Part shown: piece by piece, positions 52,267-59,649 of the stretch
Position numbering within the stretch: position 1 is the first letter of the stretch
Layout: every line of letters starts with the position of its first letter
Source of the DNA: an uncultured Bacilli bacterium
GTDB lineage: Bacteria; Bacillota_I; Bacilli_A; RF39; UBA660
Direction of reading: 5' to 3'
Assembly (NCBI GenBank): GCA_934085825.1
Contig: CAKOHR010000006.1
Location: 44,192-108,191, forward strand
Length of the DNA: 64,000 nucleotides
Made by a program: the position numbers and the translations under genes
Notes under the pieces: generated by a model
What the model saw: only the letters and a program-made list of their open reading frames with translations
Database searches by the model: none
Told to the model about the DNA's origin: nothing

Positions 52267-52998
52267 ATGTTTAATGGAAAAGTGGCAGTAATTACTGGTG
52301 GAGCAAGTGGTATTGGTCTTGCTACAGCTAAAAAATTATTAAGTGAAGGTGCAAAAGTTGTTTTAGTGGATTGGAATGAAGATGTAAGTGATATAGCTAA
52401 AACACTAAACAATGATGCGATAGGCATTAGATGTGATGTTTCTAGTGATACAGATGTACAAAAATGTGTAAATGAGGTTATAGAAAAATTTGGCCGTATC
52501 GATTTGCTTGTTGCTAATGCTGGTATTGGCGGTGGTCCTAATAAAGCTCATGAAGTTAGTGTTGATGAATGGAATAAAGTTATTGGGGTTAATCAAACTG
52601 GTGTATTTTTAATGAATAAGTATGTTATTAGTGAAATGCTTAAAACTGGTGGAGGTGCTATTGTTAATACTTCATCAATGTATGGTTTAGTGGGTACTAC
52701 GATGAGTTTTGCATATTCAGCTAGTAAAGGTGCTATAAATCAAATGACTAGATCTTTGGCTTTAACTTATGCTCGTGATAATATCAGAGTGAATGCTGTA
52801 GCACCTGGTTATGTTGATACACCGATCCTTGCAGAAGTTCCAAAAGAAGCAAAAGATGCTATGGCAAATCAGTTACCTGTTGGTAGACTTGGTGAAGATT
52901 TGGAAATTGCTAATTTAATTTGTTATTTACTTAGTGATAACGCTACGTTTATTACGGGGGCAATAGTGCCAATAGATGGAGGATTTACAGCAGCATAA
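52267..52998 (+). CDS. Short-chain dehydrogenase/reductase
   Basis: 243 aa classical SDR. Cofactor motif TGGASGIGLATA, structural NAG in LVANAGIGGG, catalytic Ser in INTSSMYGL-like VNTSSMYG, and YSASKGAINQM with the Tyr and Lys. The end is GAIVPIDGGFTAA. The acidic DWNEDV after beta-2 (VVLVDW) points to NAD+ preference. Substrate not known. DUF1653 gene follows after 3 nt. Confidence 0.92.
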   Translation: MFNGKVAVITGGASGIGLATAKKLLSEGAKVVLVDWNEDVSDIAKTLNNDAIGIRCDVSSDTDVQKCVNEVIEKFGRIDLLVANAGIGGGPNKAHEVSVDEWNKVIGVNQTGVFLMNKYVISEMLKTGGGAIVNTSSMYGLVGTTMSFAYSASKGAINQMTRSLALTYARDNIRVNAVAPGYVDTPILAEVPKEAKDAMANQLPVGRLGEDLEIANLICYLLSDNATFITGAIVPIDGGFTAA

Positions 52999-53001
52999 TT
53001 T

Positions 53002-53250
53002 ATGAGAGAATTAGAATTAAATAGAGTATATAAACATTTTAAAGGAGATTTATATTTAGTTTTGGATGTTGCTATAAATAGTGAGACTGATAAAAAAATG
53101 GTTGTATATAGGGCTTTATATGGTAAAAATATTTTATATGTCAGAGATTATGATATGTTTTTAAGTGAAGTTGACCATGTAAAGTATCCAGATGTAAAAC
53201 AGAAATATAGATTTGAATTACAAGATATTAAGAGTATGAAAAATTCTTAA
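53002..53250 (+). CDS. DUF1653 protein
   Basis: 82 aa. The pattern NRVYKHFKGDLYLVLDVA, YRALYGKNILYVRDYDMF and DVKQKYRFEL fits DUF1653, a small beta-barrel family of unknown function. It follows the SDR gene immediately and is probably cotranscribed. No own ribosome site is evident. Confidence 0.85.
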   Translation: MRELELNRVYKHFKGDLYLVLDVAINSETDKKMVVYRALYGKNILYVRDYDMFLSEVDHVKYPDVKQKYRFELQDIKSMKNS

Positions 53251-53334
53251 TATTTTTTTTGAAAAATTTTTGTGAAATAACTTGAGTAAGGTTATTAAGT
53301 AATGTTATAATAAATTGAAATTGGTGGTCATATG

Positions 53335-53988
53335 ATGTTAGAAGATTTAAAGAAAGAATATGATAAATTGCAAATAAAATATGGTGCTAAAGAATTGGAT
53401 TCTATATATAATGGTGGTTGTGAAAATAATCCTGATATATGTTTTGTATTTATGAACCCGACGGGTAGGAATGTGGCAAGTCTGAAGAGTTGGACGGGAA
53501 GGAAATCTCCGTGGATTGGTACTAAGAATATATGGAAGTTATTTAAAGAAGTAAATTTAATAAGTAATGATACATTTGAAGTAATTCATAGTAAGAAGCC
53601 TAAAGATTGGGATTATGAATTTAGTGATTTTGTATATGAGGAGCTTACTAATAATAAAGTATTTGTTACTAATCTTGGTAAATGTACTCAGGTAGATGCT
53701 AGAGCACTATCTGATGAAGTTTTAAAAAAGTATCTTTTATTACTTTTTAAAGAAATTGAGATTATAAAACCTAAAGTTATTATTACTTTTGGTAATCAAG
53801 TTAGTTCAATTGTTTTAAATAAGAAAATATCTGTAAGTGAAAATAGGAAAGTGTGTCATGAACTTAAGATAGGTAAAAATAAATATAAAGTATATTCTGT
53901 TTATTATCCGGTTGGAAATGGAATATTTAATATGGATAAATCTATAGAAGATATTAAATGGATTATAGAAAGTGAAGTGTTAAAATGA
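53335..53988 (+). CDS. Uracil-DNA-glycosylase superfamily protein
   Basis: 217 aa from the second of two adjacent ATG codons. CFVFMNPTGRNVASLKSW is in the place of the UDG motif 1 (an Asn in the catalytic loop), and VIITFGNQVSSIVLN and YSVYYPVGNG match motif positions seen in family 4/5-like UDGs. Distinct from the family 1 Ung encoded at 20173-20832. Exact substrate unknown. It overlaps the next gene by 4 nt. Confidence 0.75.
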   Translation: MLEDLKKEYDKLQIKYGAKELDSIYNGGCENNPDICFVFMNPTGRNVASLKSWTGRKSPWIGTKNIWKLFKEVNLISNDTFEVIHSKKPKDWDYEFSDFVYEELTNNKVFVTNLGKCTQVDARALSDEVLKKYLLLLFKEIEIIKPKVIITFGNQVSSIVLNKKISVSENRKVCHELKIGKNKYKVYSVYYPVGNGIFNMDKSIEDIKWIIESEVLK

Positions 53989-54677
53989 ACCAAGAAAGAA
54001 TTGGTAAGTTTATTAAGGATTTAAGAAAAAAGAATAATTTAACTCAGAAAGAACTTGCTGATAAATATAATGTTACTTATCAAGCTGTTAGTAAATGGGA
54101 AAATGGTAAAAATATGCCTGATTTAAGTTTACTTAAAGAAATGAGTAATGACTTTAATGTAAGTTTAGAAGAATTATTTGATGGGGAAATAAAAAGTAAA
54201 AAAAATAATAAAAAATATATAATTATAAGTATTGTATGTTTAGTAATTTTGTTATTATTAGTATTTATAATTAAGAATAATGGAGATTTTAGTTTTAAAA
54301 CAATATCTAGTACTTGTGATGCCTTTAATATATCTGGTAGTATTGCTTATAATGATAAGAAAAGTGCTATTTATATTACTAATATTAAATATTGTGGGGG
54401 AGATGATACTAAGGAGTATGAAAAAATAGAATGTGTGTTATATGAATCACATGGTGATATAGAAAAGAAAATTAGTTCTTATGAATATAATAATGGGAAG
54501 AAAATAAAATTAGAAAAGTTTTTAGAAGATGTTACTTTTACTGTCGATGATTATAAAAAAACTTGTGTTGATTATTCTGAAAATGAGTTGTATTTATTAA
54601 TAAATGCAACTGATGATAGTAAAAATATAACTACTTATAAAGTACCACTCGAAACCCAAAGTATATGTGCTAAATAA
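53985..54677 (+). CDS. XRE-type regulator with membrane anchor
   Basis: 230 aa. Residues 1-65 are a Cro/C1-type HTH (IGKFIKDLRKKNNLTQKELA, YQAVSKWENGKNMPDLSLL). A basic stretch and one membrane helix (YIIISIVCLVILLLLVFII, ~residues 75-95) precede an extracytoplasmic part with three or four Cys. This design suggests a membrane-tethered regulator responding to an outside signal. It lies upstream of a membrane protein and an ABC exporter that could be its targets. Confidence 0.85.
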   Translation: MNQERIGKFIKDLRKKNNLTQKELADKYNVTYQAVSKWENGKNMPDLSLLKEMSNDFNVSLEELFDGEIKSKKNNKKYIIISIVCLVILLLLVFIIKNNGDFSFKTISSTCDAFNISGSIAYNDKKSAIYITNIKYCGGDDTKEYEKIECVLYESHGDIEKKISSYEYNNGKKIKLEKFLEDVTFTVDDYKKTCVDYSENELYLLINATDDSKNITTYKVPLETQSICAK

Positions 54678-54692
54678 AAGGAAAGTATTATT

Positions 54693-55535
54693 ATGAAGAA
54701 AAGATTAAATGTACAAAAATTAATAAAAATGGCTTATAAAGAAACTAAAAGAAGTTCTTTAGCTATATATTTAATATTAAGATTTTTAGTTATATTATGT
54801 ATGATTTTACAAATACTAAGAGGAGATTTAAATAATGCTTTATTGTGCTTATTATCACTTGTCTTATTATTTGCTCCATTATTTATTCAAAATAAATATG
54901 AAATAACATTACCTGATGGTTTAGAGATTAGTATATATTTGTTTATTTTTTCTGCAGAAATATTGGGGGAAATAAATAATTTTTATGGTATAATTCCTCA
55001 TTGGGATACTTGTTTGCACACTATTAATGGCTTTTTAGCCACTGCGGTTGGCTTTTCATTAGTTGATTTACTTAATAAAAATAGTAAAGATATTAATTTA
55101 TCCCCATTTTATCTGTGTTTAGTTGCTTTTTGTTTTTCAATGACTATTGGTATTTTATGGGAGTTTTTTGAATATGGGGGAGATAAATTTTTAAAGTTTG
55201 ATATGCAAAAAGATACTATTATTACAAGTGTATCTTCGGTTGCAATGAATCCTAGTGGTGAAAATAAACCTATTATTTTAGATAATATTGGTAAAACTTT
55301 AATATATGATACTGATGGTAATTTACTTTATACTGTTAATGATGGTTATTTAGATATTGGTTTAAATGATACGATGAAGGATTTATTTGTTAATTTTATC
55401 GGAGCTGTTTGTTTTAGCATTTTTGCTTATATAGGACTTAAAAACAATAGAAAAAGTTCAGTTGTTAAAAAGTTTGTTCCTACGAAAGAAAAAAGAAAAA
55501 TGGCTGAATCTGTTAAAAATAGTTTAAATAAGTAA
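54693..55535 (+). CDS. Polytopic membrane protein, DUF2238/YjdF-like
   Basis: 280 aa with about six membrane helices. The motif HWDTCLHTINGFLATAVGFS and then TIGILWEFFEYGGDKF matches the YjdF/DUF2238 family, where the conserved Asp and His lie in the membrane. A soluble insert of ~60 residues (216-260 region; DTIITSVSSVAMNPSGENKP) separates the last helix. Function unknown. AAAGGAAAG before the start, 16 nt after the regulator gene. Confidence 0.78.
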   Translation: MKKRLNVQKLIKMAYKETKRSSLAIYLILRFLVILCMILQILRGDLNNALLCLLSLVLLFAPLFIQNKYEITLPDGLEISIYLFIFSAEILGEINNFYGIIPHWDTCLHTINGFLATAVGFSLVDLLNKNSKDINLSPFYLCLVAFCFSMTIGILWEFFEYGGDKFLKFDMQKDTIITSVSSVAMNPSGENKPIILDNIGKTLIYDTDGNLLYTVNDGYLDIGLNDTMKDLFVNFIGAVCFSIFAYIGLKNNRKSSVVKKFVPTKEKRKMAESVKNSLNK

Positions 55536-55549
55536 AATGGAGGGTTATT

Positions 55550-56251
55550 ATGGCTTATATAGAGTTTAAGAATGTAAATAAAGTATATAAAATGGGTGAA
55601 GTTGAAATAAAAGCTTTATCTAATACTTCTTTTGAAATTGAACAAGGAGAACTTGTTTGTATTTTGGGGCCTTCTGGGGCTGGTAAAACAACTTGTTTAA
55701 ATATTTTGGGAGGTATGGATACTTTAACAAGTGGAAATGTTTATGTTGATGGTAAATGTGTTAACAAATTAACTGGTAAGAATTTAATAAAATATCGAAG
55801 AAATGATATAGGTTTTGTTTTTCAATTTTATAATTTAATACAAAATTTAACTGTTATTGAAAATGTAGAACTTGCCACTCAGCTTTGTAAAAATTCTTTA
55901 AAACCTGAGGAAATATTAAATAAAGTTGGACTTGGAGGTAGAATTAATAATTTTCCAGCTCAACTTAGTGGGGGAGAACAACAAAGGGTTGCAATTGCTA
56001 GAGCTATTTGTAAAAATCCTAAACTTTTGTTATGTGATGAACCTACTGGGGCCTTAGATTATAAAACCGGTAAACAAATACTTAAATTGCTTCAAGATAC
56101 ATGTAGATTAGAACATATGACGGTTGTAATTATTACACATAACTCTGCGATTAGTCCAATGGCTGATAAAGTTATAAAGTTTAAAAATGGTTCTGTTAGT
56201 GATATCATTATTAATGAAAAACCTATGGATATAAAGGATATTGAGTGGTAA
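55550..56251 (+). CDS. ABC transporter ATP-binding protein, MacB/LolD type
   Basis: 233 aa. Walker A LGPSGAGKTTCLNIL near 39, Q-loop VFQFYNLIQNLTVIENV, signature LSGGEQQRVAIARA near 139, Walker B LLLCDEPTGALD, switch His in VVIITHN. The DEPTGALD variant is typical of MacB-type peptide or lipoprotein exporters. Partner permease is the next gene. Confidence 0.95.
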   Translation: MAYIEFKNVNKVYKMGEVEIKALSNTSFEIEQGELVCILGPSGAGKTTCLNILGGMDTLTSGNVYVDGKCVNKLTGKNLIKYRRNDIGFVFQFYNLIQNLTVIENVELATQLCKNSLKPEEILNKVGLGGRINNFPAQLSGGEQQRVAIARAICKNPKLLLCDEPTGALDYKTGKQILKLLQDTCRLEHMTVVIITHNSAISPMADKVIKFKNGSVSDIIINEKPMDIKDIEW

Positions 56252-56252
56252 A

Positions 56253-58688
56253 ATGAAAACTATGTTATTTAAACATATATTTATGAAAATAAAGCAAAAT
56301 TATAAAAGGTTTTTATCTTTATTATCTATGGCCCTTCTTGGAATTGGTTTTTATGCAGGGATTGAAGCTTGCAGTCCAGATATACTTAAAACTTTAGATA
56401 AGTTTTATGATGATAATAATGTTTATGATATAAAAGTTGTTTCTAATCTTGGACTTGATGATAAAGATATAAATAGTTTATCTAAAATAGGTGGATTTGA
56501 TAAAGTAATTGGTTCATATGAAACAGATACTTATTTAAAGTTAAATAATGAACAATATGTTGTTAAAGTAATGGGGTTAAATAATAGTATTAATAAAGTT
56601 TATTTAGAAAATGGTAGTTTACCTAATGGTAATAATGAAATTGTTGTTGAAAAAAAGATGCTTTTAGATAATAATTTAAGTATTGGAGATTCTATTAATA
56701 TTTTGGGGAGTAATAAAAAAATAGTAGGAACTGTTATAAGTCCTATGTATTTTTCTTCTGAAAAACCTAGTACTAATTTAGGTAGTGGTAAAGTTAATTA
56801 TTATGCTTATACTTTGGAAGATGTATTAAAAAGTGATTATTATAGTGCTATTTATATAACTTTAAATAATACTAAAAATATGCTAACTAATAGTAAAGAA
56901 TATAAAAATGTTATTGATGATGCTATTAATAAGATTGATGTTATAAAAAAAGAAAGAGAAGATGAAAAATATAATGAGTTATATAGCATAAGTATAAATG
57001 AAAATGAACTTGTTAAACCACATTGGTATCTTTATGATAGGTTAGATAATAATTCATATAAAGAATTAATTAATGCAAGTGATAATATAAAGAATTTAGG
57101 AAATGTTTTTCCTTTAATATTTTTTGTAATTGCTGTTTTAGTTAGTCTTATTTCAATGATGAGGATGATTGAAGAAGATAGAACTGAAAATGGTACATTA
57201 AAGTCTTTGGGTTATAATAATTTTTATATTACTTTAAAATATGTTATTTATTCACTTTTAGCAACTGTTATTGGGTGTATTTTAGGTGTTTTTATTGGTT
57301 CTTATTTAATTCCTTATGTTATTTGGAATATTTATAGAAAATTATTTAATATACCGATATTTATATATTCAATTAATAGTGCATATAATATGATTGGTTT
57401 TTGGATATGTATATTATGTATTTGTGGTACAGCATGTTTTATATGTATTTATAATTTAAAAGATGTTCCTGCCAATTTAATGAGACCTAAAGTACCTAAA
57501 TCTGGTAGAAAAATATTACTTGAAAAAATATCATTTATTTGGAAAAGACTTAAATTTTCTGATAAAATAACTATTAGAAATATTTTTAGATATAAATCTA
57601 GAGTTTTAACAACTATTTTTGGAATTGCTGGATGTACAGCACTTATTTTGGCAGGCTTTGGTTTAAAAGATTCTATTAAAAATATAAATGATTATCAATA
57701 TAGTAAAATATTTAAATATGATAAAATGATGATTATTAATGAAAATGGTGATTATGAAAAGTTACTTAATAAAATTAATAATGAAAAAATTGTTAATAAA
57801 GCAGTAGATGTTAATTATCAAAGTATTAGTGTTTTAAATGGTGATATAAAACAAGATGTATCTTTGATAGTACCAAGTGATTTTAATAGGTTTAATGAGG
57901 TTGTTTCTTTAATTGATTATAAGAATGAAGATAAAATTTATGATGATATATTAGATGATAGTTGTGTAATTAGTGAAAAAACTGCGAAACTTTTAAATGT
58001 ATCTATCGGAGATGATATTACTTTACTTGATAATGAAAATAATAGTTATACTATAAGAGTATCTTATATTGTTAAAAATTATATTAATCAGTATATGTAT
58101 GTAAATAAGAATACTTATAATAGTTTGTTTGGTAATTATAAAGTAAATTCTTTTCTAATAGATTTAAATGAGTGTACTTCAGATGATAGTAATGATTTTG
58201 ATATGAAGTATATTGCTAGTAAGGATGCTGTTTCTATTATTAATAATAGTGATGTAAAAGATGTACTAAATGATATGTTATCATCTATTGATTCTATAGT
58301 GGCTATTTTAATTATTGCAGCAGCAATGTTAGCTTTTGTGGTTTTATATAATTTGTCTAATATAAATATTAGTGAAAGAAAAAGGGAAATAGCAACACTT
58401 AAAGTATTAGGTTTTTATGTTAAAGAAGTAGATAAATATATAAATAGAGAAACTATTATATTGACAATACTTGGCATATTAATTGGTCTTTCATCTGGCT
58501 CTTATTTATGTCATTATATTATTTCTACTTGTGAACCTGATTATTTAATGTTTGATAGAGAAGTGTTTCTTTTAAGTTATGTTTTTTCAGCTTTAATTAC
58601 TATTATTTTTACTGTTATTGTTATTGTTGTGACCCATTTTAATTTAAAAAATATTGATATGGTTGAATCTTTAAAGAATGTTGAATAG
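56253..58688 (+). CDS. ABC transporter permease, FtsX/MacB type
   Basis: 811 aa from ATG 56253, 1 nt after the ATPase stop (open frame from a TTG at 56241 rejected because it lacks a ribosome site). About ten membrane helices: one at the N-terminus, two FtsX blocks (near 290-410, SLISMMRMIEEDRTENGTLKSLGY; and 690-811, ISERKREIATLKVLGFYVKEVD) and a helix near 460, with large extracytoplasmic domains between. Likely exports or gives resistance to a peptide, or acts as a mechanotransmitter. Confidence 0.92.
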   Translation: MKTMLFKHIFMKIKQNYKRFLSLLSMALLGIGFYAGIEACSPDILKTLDKFYDDNNVYDIKVVSNLGLDDKDINSLSKIGGFDKVIGSYETDTYLKLNNEQYVVKVMGLNNSINKVYLENGSLPNGNNEIVVEKKMLLDNNLSIGDSINILGSNKKIVGTVISPMYFSSEKPSTNLGSGKVNYYAYTLEDVLKSDYYSAIYITLNNTKNMLTNSKEYKNVIDDAINKIDVIKKEREDEKYNELYSISINENELVKPHWYLYDRLDNNSYKELINASDNIKNLGNVFPLIFFVIAVLVSLISMMRMIEEDRTENGTLKSLGYNNFYITLKYVIYSLLATVIGCILGVFIGSYLIPYVIWNIYRKLFNIPIFIYSINSAYNMIGFWICILCICGTACFICIYNLKDVPANLMRPKVPKSGRKILLEKISFIWKRLKFSDKITIRNIFRYKSRVLTTIFGIAGCTALILAGFGLKDSIKNINDYQYSKIFKYDKMMIINENGDYEKLLNKINNEKIVNKAVDVNYQSISVLNGDIKQDVSLIVPSDFNRFNEVVSLIDYKNEDKIYDDILDDSCVISEKTAKLLNVSIGDDITLLDNENNSYTIRVSYIVKNYINQYMYVNKNTYNSLFGNYKVNSFLIDLNECTSDDSNDFDMKYIASKDAVSIINNSDVKDVLNDMLSSIDSIVAILIIAAAMLAFVVLYNLSNINISERKREIATLKVLGFYVKEVDKYINRETIILTILGILIGLSSGSYLCHYIISTCEPDYLMFDREVFLLSYVFSALITIIFTVIVIVVTHFNLKNIDMVESLKNVE

Positions 58689-58864
58689 TATATATAGTTA
58701 TTCATGTACATAAAACTAGCAAGTATGGTGATGGTGAGTTATTAAAGAAAGCAAAAACTAAATCAACTTCTGGTATAACTGCATACAATGGAAAAGGTAT
58801 CTCTGCTTGTTATTTAGATAACAATGATTATTATCAATATCAAGTATTAAGATTTTGTAAATAA
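58685..58864 (+). pseudogene. Truncated remnant of an unknown gene
   Basis: A frame without ATG start, following a TGA at 58682-58684, encodes about 59 residues. It includes HKTSKYGDGELLKKAKTKST and YNGKGISACYLDNNDYYQYQ and ends VLRFCK. The codon use looks coding, but there is no start or ribosome site and no upstream continuation. It looks like the 3' end of a lost gene. Family not recognised. Confidence 0.45.
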
Positions 58865-58898
58865 TTATATTGTTAAATAAATTACAATTTGCTATTGA

Positions 58899-58930
58899 GA
58901 TTAGTTTGAAATATAACTAGTCTTTTTTTT
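58899..58930 (+). terminator. Terminator after the ABC permease region
   Basis: GATTAGTT and AACTAGTC pair with one wobble, followed by T8. Confidence 0.7.
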
Positions 58931-58940
58931 GAAAGTAAAT

Positions 58941-59060
58941 TTATTTGGTATCTTGTTTTGATAAATGAAAATAAATACCTGCTATTATATTAAAGGTATT
59001 TACATAAGCAATATTTGTACTTGTTATATTTTTAATTCTTTTTGTTTCTATATTTAACAT
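58941..59060 (-). CDS. Possible 39-aa small ORF
   Basis: ATG at 59060, stop at 58941. It begins MLNIETKRIKNITSTNIAYV and ends HLSKQDTK. There is no clear ribosome site, and it lies beyond a minus-strand terminator. It may be a real small gene, a fragment or chance. Confidence 0.25.
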   Translation of the reverse strand: MLNIETKRIKNITSTNIAYVNTFNIIAGIYFHLSKQDTK

Positions 59061-59082
59061 AAAAGGGGCTTCTTTATATAAC

Positions 59083-59107
59083 AAAAAAACTAACTATTTC
59101 TAGTTAG
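59083..59107 (-). terminator. Minus-strand terminator of locus A
   Basis: CTAACTA and TAGTTAG (59090-59107) form a stem; on the minus strand seven T follow (59089 down to 59083). Confidence 0.7.
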
Positions 59108-59205
59108 CATTTATTACTCTCAGAAGTAAATTTTCCGAGTTTCCTATCAATCTGGAGCAATGGCATGGGTCATTTGCGAAAAATAGAAACAAGTAATTGA
59201 TTAAA
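59108..59205 (-). other. Non-coding structured segment, locus A
   Basis: No ORF. Read on the minus strand, it holds GCTCCA near 59158, then GGAAACTCGG, then a stem formed by CTCGGAA and TTCTGAG, then the terminator. A second locus at 63086-63170 has the same order. It could be the end of a transcript from the small genes upstream or an RNA element. Nature unknown. Confidence 0.3.
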
Positions 59206-59382
59206 TCAATCTCCAACAAGGTTGCATCCAATAGATAGACCTAATAAAAGACCACTATTGAAATCTCCAAAGTCATTCGTTTCATTCCCATATAAATATA
59301 TATAAGATAAATATAATAAATTTCCTAATATAATTAATGATGTTCCTGTTTTTAATTTTCTCATAAAATACGTCACTTTCAT
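59206..59382 (-). CDS. Small membrane protein (58 aa) with GLLLGLSIG motif
   Basis: 58 aa from ATG 59382, or 52 aa from the in-frame ATG 59364 that has a weak GTGA site. One membrane helix (TSLIILGNLLYLSYIYLYG) is followed by DFGDFNSGLLLGLSIGCNLV, a second hydrophobic piece. As I recall, similar 50-60 aa proteins with the GLLLGLSIG end are scattered in low-GC Gram-positives and their role is unknown. The preceding frameshifted gene ends 1 nt before it, so the two are coupled. Confidence 0.65.
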   Translation of the reverse strand: MKVTYFMRKLKTGTSLIILGNLLYLSYIYLYGNETNDFGDFNSGLLLGLSIGCNLVGD

Positions 59383-59549
59383 TTACTTTTTTAAAATTTT
59401 TTTGAATATTAATATTGCTTTTGCAGAAATAGTTATAGACATTGTTACTAATTCATACCCATCTTCCAGCATCTCATTAGATATTTTTTCTACTTTTTTG
59501 CCATGGTGTTCGCCTTTGGAAAATACTCTATAACGACAGTTTTGTACAA
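59383..59549 (-). pseudogene. Small soluble protein gene, frameshifted in an A tract
   Basis: AGGAGGTG lies 8 nt before a TTG at 59549. The first frame reads YKTVVIEYFPKANTMAKK and stops at TAG. The next frame continues KVEKISNEMLEDGYELVTM and SITISAKAILIFKKILKK to TAA at 59383. One extra A in the tract GCAAAAAAG would join both parts into one 55-residue protein; the pattern (N-Q)EMLEDGYELVTMSIT.SAKAI is of a small family I recall in Firmicutes. Either decay, a sequencing or assembly error in the homopolymer, or slippage expression. Confidence 0.6.
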
Positions 59550-59649
59550 TTTTTCTACACCTCCTAATAAATAATAAAATAATAAATTACTATTTATAAA
59601 GACAAGTAGTAATTATAACTTCAAATACATACTTACAATTTTATATATT

